A DNA stretch of 64,000 nucleotides from Flectonema sp. DT1601 (Eukaryota > Euglenozoa > Diplonemea > Diplonemida > Diplonemidae), in NCBI GenBank assembly GCA_964019425.1, contig OZ025780.1:948001-1012000 (forward strand), read 5' to 3'. The notes below the pieces were generated by a model. The model was not told the DNA's origin and ran no database searches. It worked only from the letters and a program-made list of their open reading frames with translations. Positions within the stretch are counted from its first letter, which is position 1, and every line of letters begins with the position of its first letter. Shown here one piece after another: positions 56,974 to 64,000 of this stretch. The position numbers and the translations under genes were made by a program.

Positions 56974-58195
56974 ATGGGAAACCTTTGTCTTACCAGAGAG
57001 AAGGCATTTATAGGAGATAAGCTACCAGGATTGAGAGACTTTGAAGGAATGACTTACGAAGAAGGAGGAACACTTCTGAATACAAAACCTCCAACAGAGG
57101 TACTGACAACAATAAAGAAGATTGGGAAAGGAATGTTTGGTGAAGTGTGGGAAGCAGTCGATCGGAGAGATGGAACAAAAGTGGCCGTAAAAATTATTCA
57201 CATCACAAGTGAAGAACACGCAAACCTAATATCACTGGAGGTTGGAACTATGCTTCACTGTCAAGGACACCCTAATATTACTGAAGTATATGGTTTATAC
57301 ACAGACTCTGCATGGAGTGAACTTTGTATATTCGACGGACCCCGCATGTGGATCGTCCAACAGCTAATCGATCCTGGAGACGGCCCAGGCTCTCTATTCA
57401 ATCTCTTAACTGAGAAAAAAGAAAATAATAGAACCACTACCACTGATGATGTTATGGTGTGTTTTTTTAATGCTTCACAAGATAAACAGAATGGGAAAAA
57501 AAAAATCAAAATCAGGCTGTTATTAGAAAATGTGCGAGTGGCCTTTCTTACATGCACAGTAAGGGAGTCATCCACAGAGATATTAAACCTGAAAATATTA
57601 TGTTAGATGGCAACAATGAGATCAGGGTATGCAAACACATCATTGAAGAATGACACCTGAAAGTACAACCAACAAAAACAAACAACAACAGATAATAGAC
57701 TTTGGTAGTGCAATGTTTCTTCCTGAAGGAGTCGACCCTGTTAAACACGATGCTCTAGTAGGGTCATGGCCTTACATAGCTCCGGAATGCTATCGTGGGG
57801 AGTATGGGAGAGCAACAGATGTATTCGGTTTGGCATGTGTTGGTGTAGAATTGTGGTTAGGAAAGGATAAAGGTCCTCTTGAGTTAGTCATGTCAAGCGA
57901 TGGAGAAACACCACTCCTCTCTGAGAGAGCAGTTGACATAATGGAAGCTGAGGACGAGCAAGAACGATTGGAAGCGACAGCAAACTTAGTAGCAACAATG
58001 AAACAAGTGTTACTCAAAGAAGCTCGCTCTCGCTTAGACAAAAAAGCAGCTGCTTCAACTCTGGTCGAAAAACGAAAGGCAAAACGGGGACAAGCCAAGA
58101 AACTTAGCTCTTTATTACAATGCATGTTAGACACTTGTGGGTCTGAGAGACCATCTATGCAAGATGTTTATAATGACCTCGAAGCTCTTTCGTAG
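56974..58195 (+). CDS. Protein kinase with N-terminal acylation signal, 3 exons
   Basis: Exons 56974-57456, 57516-57626 and 57692-58195 (phase 0) give 365 aa. Kinase landmarks: [13 protein letters not shown] (Gly loop), VAVKII (Lys), [13 protein letters not shown] (catalytic loop), IIDFGSAMF (DFG), [11 protein letters not shown] (APE) and the C-lobe [15 protein letters not shown]. The ATG at 56974 is chosen because MGNLC is an N-myristoylation start (Gly2) with a Cys suited to palmitoylation, so it is likely membrane-anchored. An insert of about 30 residues follows the hinge ([18 protein letters not shown]). The subfamily is unclear; CAMK-like or 'other'. TTACATCAG lies 13 nt before the ATG. 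In-frame codons before that ATG are probably leader. Confidence 0.85.
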
Positions 58196-59092
58196 TCTTA
58201 CGTCAGAAGGACTGTGACTAGACTACCCTTCAGAGAACGGTCGTGGTGACATCATGACAAGGTCAGACCTCCGGATTTCCCCCTTTATTTTTCAAGTCAC
58301 GTAACGCAATTGCCTCCTCTCATTTCTCCTCACCTGAAGCCAGCAGTTGGCCACAATTGAAACAAAAAAAAGGTCTTCGCTGTAGTCTACCTTTCTTTTG
58401 TTTGCTTCACATTCTCATCCTTCAGAAATTCATCTCCGATAATCCAAGAGCTTTTAAAGGTCTATTTGATATTCTCTTGTTACACTTGTTTTTGACACAA
58501 AGGTTTTTTTTGAGGCGAGTAATTACACCTCGCCTTAGGAAAGCCGAGCAACACCCAAACATTGAGAAAAGATTAGCTACTCATTTTTGTGAGTGTTGCT
58601 CTGATCTTCCCCTTCTTTCCTTCTTCTTCTTCTTCTCTTCTCTTCTTCTTTACACTAATTGCTATTCTGCCTTTGATGGTAAGTTACACCTGTATTGGGA
58701 AATTCTTAAGAGGGCTGTGTTTTGTTCATATTGGAGAACAAAAAAAAAAAAAAAAGGCACTGATTGCACACTTTAACTCAGTCTTGTTTTCTTCTATGAA
58801 CAAAAGAAAGAGGAAACCTGCATTTATAAAACGTATTGGTTTTTTGTTCTTGATTTTCCCTTTTCGCTCAATTACCTACGGTTCGATGTGAAATATTTCT
58901 TTGGTGAGGGAATATGAAATTGTGGACAACTGAAATCTACCCGATGAGATCTTGTTTTGATATTATGTTCACAAAATCTCATCATAGTTCATAAGTTTGA
59001 TTTGTATAACATTGTTTTTACAACAGGAGACCAAGTTGTCAAGTCCAGTATTTGTTTTGTTTTGTTTTGTAATTGAACTTGGATTGGAACTC
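58196..59092. other. Intergenic with an unresolved open stretch
   Basis: Bases 58430-58625 read KFISDNPRAFKGLFDI ... PRLRKAEQHPNIEKRLATHFCECC in one frame after CATCCTTCAG, which looks coding, but there is no ATG and the frame runs into a CTT/TTC pyrimidine tract. It may be a gene relic. The rest is AT-rich. ACAACAG at 59020-59026 is the likely leader acceptor for the WW gene. Confidence 0.35.
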
Positions 59093-59525
59093 ATGACTTC
59101 AATGTTATCAAGCGCTGATGTGCATGAACCATCAGAGGTGTGCAATTTAATTTTGATTTCGTGTTTTATCTTCTTTGCCAAAAAAAAAAAACATCACAGT
59201 CCATGATGCTCCACACAGAGCAGGCTTTCAGTGAGCGAGTCAGCTCTTGTGCATCACGGGCTTTGAAGGGAGGGACAGATTACGATTCTTGGGCAGAGAA
59301 ATGGTCATCAGACCATGGAAGATTTTACTGGTGGGACACAACGGCAAATGAACCTTCTTCGTGGACGTTACAGAGAGATTCACAGCAAATGGTTTGTTCT
59401 TTTCATCTTAAACACTACTGCTTTATTGTTTCTTCATGTCAATACAAACACAGATTCGCAGAATGGGTGTAGGGGGTGAGTATCGACAAGGACCCTCATC
59501 AACAACAAGGATGTATGTGCCGTGA
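59093..59525 (+). CDS. Small WW-domain protein, 3 exons
   Basis: Exons 59093-59137, 59200-59391 and 59454-59525 join in phase 0 to 102 aa. Residues about 40-70 (YDSWAEKWSSDHGRFYWWDT and NEPSSWTLQ) form a WW domain, which binds proline-rich peptides; both Trp landmarks and the GRFYWW strand are present. Both introns are 62 nt with GTGTGC/GTTTGT donors and ACAG acceptors. The protein has nothing else recognisable and may be an adaptor. Start choice (MTSMLSSADVHEPSE) rests on a phase-0 junction to exon 2; ATG 59203 is the alternative. Confidence 0.65.
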
Positions 59526-59688
59526 CCGGGCTGCTTGAGTGAATTGTTCTATAAATCACAGATGTAACCCGGCCTTCAGGCATGTTGTCTTATGAAGACA
59601 ATTTGTATCGGTTTCGACGTTGCTGCTGCATTGTGTCTATGTCAAACAACACACAATTCTTCTTCCAGCTAAAAAAACATGAAAAAAC

Positions 59689-59770
59689 TGACGAGAGTGG
59701 GGTTTGAACCCACGCCTCCGAAGAGATTGCGGCCTTAACGCAACGCCTTAGACCGCTCGGCCATCTCGCC
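59689..59770 (-). tRNA. tRNA-Leu (anticodon AAG)
   Basis: The minus strand folds as a class II tRNA of 82 nt: acceptor GGCGAGA/TCTCGTC (one G-U) with discriminator A, A box TGGCCGAGCGGTC, anticodon stem TTGCG/CGCAA around loop TTAAGGC (anticodon AAG), a long variable arm and B box GGTTTGAACCC. A TTTTTT Pol III stop follows. No intron. Confidence 0.95.
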
Positions 59771-60258
59771 CTGCTTCACTTTTGCGATTTTTATTTATTC
59801 AGGAGGGACTTCTTAAAGAAGTTTTTTTTTGGCGTTTTTGTTAGTTTAAATGGTGTTTGTCTTTACAGTTGACAATGTGTTTTATAAAAAGCTGTTACGG
59901 TAACATAGGCAAGCGCTCAACTACACTATGCTCAACTACAGTATTTTTTGCATTAACAAGTATTGTAAGAACGAAAAAGAATGCTGGCAGCACGTAAACC
60001 TTCTTTAGCTTTATCAGTTTAGTCGGTTCACGGGTTTCGTGCACAAACAAAAAATTGCAGTCATTCACACCCGCTGACAGACAAGATTGTCGGAGAGATT
60101 GTTCCCAGCTTAGGAGGGCAGTATCAAATTACCCCCTTTGGTGCAAATAAGACCAGCCGTTACCCTGGAAAGCTGCACTCTTTTGTATGCATGTCTGGTG
60201 GAGACAGGGTGATCTCTTCTCTTGATCAGACCGTTAAGAATGTCTGACCCAAAAAAAC

Positions 60259-60340
60259 TGACGAGAGTGGGGTTTGAACCCACGCCTCCGAAGAGATTGC
60301 GGCCTTAACGCAACGCCTTAGACCGCTCGGCCATCTCGCC
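60259..60340 (-). tRNA. tRNA-Leu (anticodon AAG), second copy
   Basis: Identical in all 82 bases to the tRNA at 59689-59770, same strand, 570 bp away, and followed by TTTTTTT. Flanks match for only a few bases (ATCTCGCC-TGC-CACTTTTGCG on the 5' side), so it is a compact local duplicate or a conserved family member. Confidence 0.95.
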
Positions 60341-60796
60341 ATGCTGCACTTTTGCGTTTTTCACTTCGTGTTTATTCATGTTACCATAAAATAATTTTCT
60401 CAGGGTTTTATTGACATTCTGCTTTGCTTTTTTTTTCCCCTTTGAAGCTAAAAAAAGTGATCCTCTTAGGGATCAGGTTCGACTAATGTCTTAGTATTGG
60501 GGACTCACAGGTAACTTGTCGTGCGGTTTGACGGGCAGGATGACTGCAAGTACAACTGTTGGTATTTTTACATAGCAACAAACCTTAATTAGTTTTAGAC
60601 AGTTCCAAGTTGCTTTGTGTTTACGGTATCGAGTTATTTCCCCTTTTGGAGCCTACAATTATATATTATGGGTTTCAAAACCTGTCTTTTTGCTACGAAG
60701 TTATTTCCATTCGAATCTGCAGCATTAGGTTTTCGAGCATCAGCATTTCTCAAAGTGAATCACCCACTCTTATCTACAGGACGGAGTGGCTGAAAA

Positions 60797-63008
60797 ATGG
60801 AAAAGTATGAAAAAATAAAGGTCGTTGGAAAAGGCTCTTTCGGAGCTGCGTGGTTGGTGCGGCGGCGCGGGGATGGTAAGCAGCTAATCGCAAAAGAGAT
60901 TCAAGTTGGTGGAATGAAGCCGAGGGAAAAAGAAGAAGCAAGGAACGAGGTGAAGCTACTTTCACAACTGAGACATCCAAACATAACACAATATCACGAT
61001 AGTTTTGAGCATACGTATTCTCTGTTCATCGTAATGGAGTTTGCAGATGGTGGTGACATGAGCGGAAAGATAAGAAGTCAGAAAGGTATTCGTATGAAGG
61101 AGTCTACTGTAATGCATTACTTTACTCAAATATGTTTAGCTCTTAATTACTTACATGAAAGACATATTCTACATCGTGATCTAAAATGTCAAAATGTGTT
61201 CCTCACATCTAACGGGGTCGTAAAACTCGGCGATTTCGGAATTGCTACCGTCCTCCGCAACACCATGGCTCTTGCTCACACGGTGTGCGGTACTCCATAC
61301 TACTTCTCTCCTGAACTATGTCAAAATAAGCCTTATAATAATAAAAGTGATATATGGGCTCTTGGGTGTGTATTGTACGAAGTTACTACTCTACAGCATG
61401 CATTCGAAGGTCAGAATATGAAAATATTAATGCAAAAGATTATAAAGGGAGTATACCCACCCATCAGTCGGGAGTATTCATCAAATTTACGAACACTTAT
61501 TAGCAGGATGCTTTCTAGGGAAACACGTGACAGGCCTTCTATCAATACTATACTGCAAATACCTTACGTCGAGGGCTATATTTGCACTCTGAGTAAAATA
61601 CTTGGTCAGGGTATCAGCGAGAAGAAATCAATGGTAACTGATGAGGTAAAAACTGCTGCGAGAATAGAAGCCCAAGGAAGAATAAATGCTCGTCATGAAC
61701 AAGACGAACGACAAGCAAAAGCAGAAATGTTAGATCACATGAATAGAGAGAAACATCGTGCAGACAGCCGAGACTTAGAAGGTCGAATGGAAAAAATGCG
61801 ATTAGAACAAAAGGCACGTCTCCGTGAGAATCACCGAAAAGAAATCGAATTGGAGAGACACAGACTCGACCGCCTGCGTGAGATAGAAAAGCGTGAAGAA
61901 GTAGAGGTATGACTTCACTGAACACTTTCACAATGTTAAAAACATATCCCTTTCAACTCCCTTCATGATTATATTCTTAACATAAAACAGAAGGAGAAAC
62001 GTCGCTATCAACGAGAAGAAGAACTTGAAAAATGGAGAGAAAGGAAGCGTGTAGAAGCGAAGGAAGATGCTATTCGGGAAGAGAGGAGGCGCGTAGAGAA
62101 TGCCAGAAAAGAACAGGTTTGTTATTCATTATGGTTTCCATGACGGCGTTCACCAATAGCTCCATGACGACTTGCTGAAGTGAGCTTATCTCAAACACCA
62201 TAAAACTTAAATTAAACAGCGTTGGAATGAACAAATGAAGGAGATGGCAGCCGATGAACAACGAAGGCGAGAAGCCCGCGATCGTGAAAGTGAAGAGCGG
62301 GTGAAAGCGGCAGGCAAGGCATACTGGGAAATGCGAAACGCTGCTGAGCAAAATAAAAAGCGCTTAGAAAAAGCCAGGGTAGAAGAAGCTCAGGCTGACC
62401 TTCCTGTCCAAGCAGACGTTGGTACTCCCCACAGAGAAAAGAAAGAGCGTAAAATGTCTGAACAGCAACTGCACCAGATGCATAGGGACGCGTATCTTGA
62501 TATGAAGCGTGAGGCGGCGAGAAATAAAGCCAGACTGCTCGATGGTGGCGGAAGTGATGATGCGAATTACGTCGCCGAGAAGAAGAATTCACCCCCCGCA
62601 CATCATCAGTCTCCTCAACGTGAAAAGCCGCCCGTGTCACCCCAACGTGAACGGCCACCTGTTTCACCCCAACGTGAGCGGCCACCTGTGTCACCGGTGA
62701 GAGAGAAACACTCTCCAGAGCCTTCTGATGAAGAGAGAAAACAAGCATATCTCGAAATGAGAAGGGAGGCTAAGAGAAATAAAGCTCGCCTTGAGGCTGA
62801 CTTACGTGGTGAGGCAGACAGTTCTCCAGCGACTCCCGAACCCAGCAATCCTTCTCAAACTCCAAAAGACCTTTCTCCGAAGAGCAACCCGCCAAGTCGC
62901 CCTGTGTCTGCCCCTCGATCGGAACCAAGAGAACGGCAACAAGTGGAACGCCCTCCTGAGCGTCAAAACTCACCATTCGATAAAGTCTTAGTAAAAGAGT
63001 GCCAAGAG
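60797..63008 (+). CDS. NEK-family protein kinase, 3+ exons
   Basis: Exons 60797-61906, 61991-62116 and 62220-63008 (phase 0) give 675 aa before the last donor GTGTGT at 63009. The 3' end is open: a terminal exon from 63100 (CAC GAG ACT..., stop after 11 codons) is possible. Kinase domain residues 4-260: GKGSFGAAWLV, AKEI with Lys33, LHRDLKCQNVFL, LGDFGIATVL, CGTPYYFSPEL, DIWALGCVLYEV. NEK kinases act in cilia/flagella and the cell cycle. The tail is highly charged coiled coil, then three A-Y-x-x-M-R/K-x-x-A-x-x-N-K-x-R-L units and a PPVSPQRER repeat (three copies near 62628-62700). TTATCTACAG lies 17 nt before the ATG. Confidence 0.88.
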
Positions 63009-63275
63009 GTGTGTTTTAGTAATCCTGTTCTCTTTTATTATTACCTACATTGGTACCTCTGCGACACCTCTGCGTGATCATCCTATTGATATGTAGTACA
63101 GCACGAGACTATAATAATTTCCCTTCTACTTCGGTAGAGGTTCTTCAAGTCTTATTGCCTAACCTAACAGTCAAAGACCGTGTTCTATCGAAAGCTACTA
63201 ATGTAGTGGATTCCCTTGTTGTGTTGCTGTACTTCAAGGGGGTTCTTCATTTCTTGGGTTTGCTATCGCTTCTAT

Positions 63276-64000
63276 CTCATGATGAAGGGATACATTAATG
63301 ACATCCTCATGATGAAGGGATACATTAATGACATCCTCATGATGAAGGGATACATTAATGACATCCTCATGATGAAGGGATACATTAATGACATCCTCAT
63401 GATGAAGGGATACATTAATGACATCCTCATGATGAAGGGATACATTAATGACATCCTCATGATGAAGGGATACATTAATGACATCCTCATGATGAAGGGA
63501 TACATTAATGACATCCTCATGATGAAGGGATACATTAATGACATCCTCATGATGAAGGGATACATTAATGACATCCTCATGATGAAGGGATACATTAATG
63601 ACATCCTCATGATGAAGGGATACATTAATGACATCCTCATGATGAAGGGATACATTAATGACATCCTCATGATGAAGGGATACATTAATGACATCCTCAT
63701 GATGAAGGGATACATTAATGACATCCTCATGATGAAGGGATACATTAATGACATCCTCATGATGAAGGGATACATTGATGACATCCTCATGATGAAGGGA
63801 TACATTAATGACATCCTCATGATGAAGGGATACATTAATGACATCCTCATGATGAAGGGATACATTAATGACATCCTCATGATGAAGGGATACATTAATG
63901 ACATCCTCATGATGAAGGGATACATTAATGACATCCTCATGATGAAGGGATACATTAATGACATCCTCATGATGAAGGGATACATTAATGACATCCTCAT
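63276..64000. repeat. 30-bp minisatellite, about 24 copies
   Basis: The unit is CTCATGATGAAGGGATAC plus ATTAATGACATC, repeated without length change to the end of the window. Only one base differs (ATTGATG near 63777). Because 30 is a multiple of three, the minus strand is open throughout (MRMSLMYPFI repeated), which is not evidence for a gene. The true length is unknown, since the array leaves the window. Confidence 0.97.

Larger units (their letters stand above)
59526..60776. other. Intergenic with two tRNA genes and a coding-like fragment
   Basis: Bases 59950-60054 are the second copy of the repeat at 30740-30855, ending TTGCAG. Right after it, 60061-60247 stays open for about 60 codons (HPLTDKIVGEIVPSLGGQY ... 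GGDRVISSLDQTVKNV, TGA) without an initial ATG. It reads like protein, but I recognise no family. It is probably a displaced gene 3' end. The rest is plain spacer. Confidence 0.4.

Noticed and set aside
58357-58776. 139-codon open frame between the kinase and WW genes
   Set aside because: No ATG start, and the second half is a translated CTT/TTC tract and A-run. Part may be a relic, but it is not callable as a gene.
60100-60130. GGCAGTATC resembling the 5' part of U4 snRNA
   Set aside because: The match is nine bases only, the U4 stem-loop and U6-pairing region are absent, and the segment reads better as protein.
63276-64000. Direct-repeat array considered as a CRISPR or a repeat protein
   Set aside because: There are no spacers, so it is not a CRISPR. 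The 242-aa minus-strand frame is open only because the unit is 30 bp and it has no flanking gene structure.

Overview
This is intron-bearing nuclear DNA from a eukaryote, most likely a unicellular protist that I cannot place in a group. Signs: cis-introns of 59-120 nt with GT...AG ends, the standard genetic code (TAA, TAG and TGA all end genes), a split ribosomal protein gene, a flippase, NEK-type and other protein kinases, a mitochondrial PPR-like protein and eukaryotic tRNA-Leu genes. Non-coding DNA is very AT-rich and full of 10-35 nt A or T runs.

The left third (1-19.6 kb) is a repeat and transposon graveyard. A satellite with two related monomer types (about 56 monomers by my count) occurs in forward blocks (1-3311, 7881-8690, 9114-10740, 12062-12517) and inverted blocks (5450-6352, 16842-17277, 19085-19365). 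A single-copy-looking repeat, here called R1, follows three of the forward blocks. Into this have gone a pogo/Tigger-like element, a deletion derivative of the same family, one truncated and one internally deleted piggyBac, two tandem TA-flanked miniature elements, and an LTR-like element with two matching 803-bp direct repeats. A hairpin-rich segment and an eroded Crinkler/RHS-type NTPase gene (20.1-21.6 kb) form the border.

From 22 kb on the window is ordinary gene space, with every protein gene on the + strand: P4-ATPase flippase (6 exons), a KAR5/GEX1/Brambleberry nuclear-fusion protein, a 72-aa protein, a PSP1-domain protein, a possible 86-aa three-exon gene, a purple acid phosphatase, ribosomal protein eL31, a PH-domain protein, a glutathione S-transferase, a 1211-aa coiled-coil protein with a piggyBac inside one intron, a PPR-like protein, a probably acylated kinase, a small WW-domain protein and a NEK kinase. 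Two identical tRNA-Leu(AAG) genes lie on the opposite strand. The window ends in a very homogeneous 30-bp minisatellite.

Two gene-structure patterns stand out. Of 18 introns I resolved, 17 are phase 0, with GTNTGY-like donors and A-rich ACAG acceptors lacking a pyrimidine tract. Almost every + strand gene also has an AG that looks like a 3' splice site 5-66 nt before its ATG. Together with the one-strand layout this raises the possibility of leader trans-splicing of directional gene clusters. The genes do not form one pathway; the flippase, the acylated kinase and the PH protein are all plausible membrane-surface factors, but no functional link is shown.
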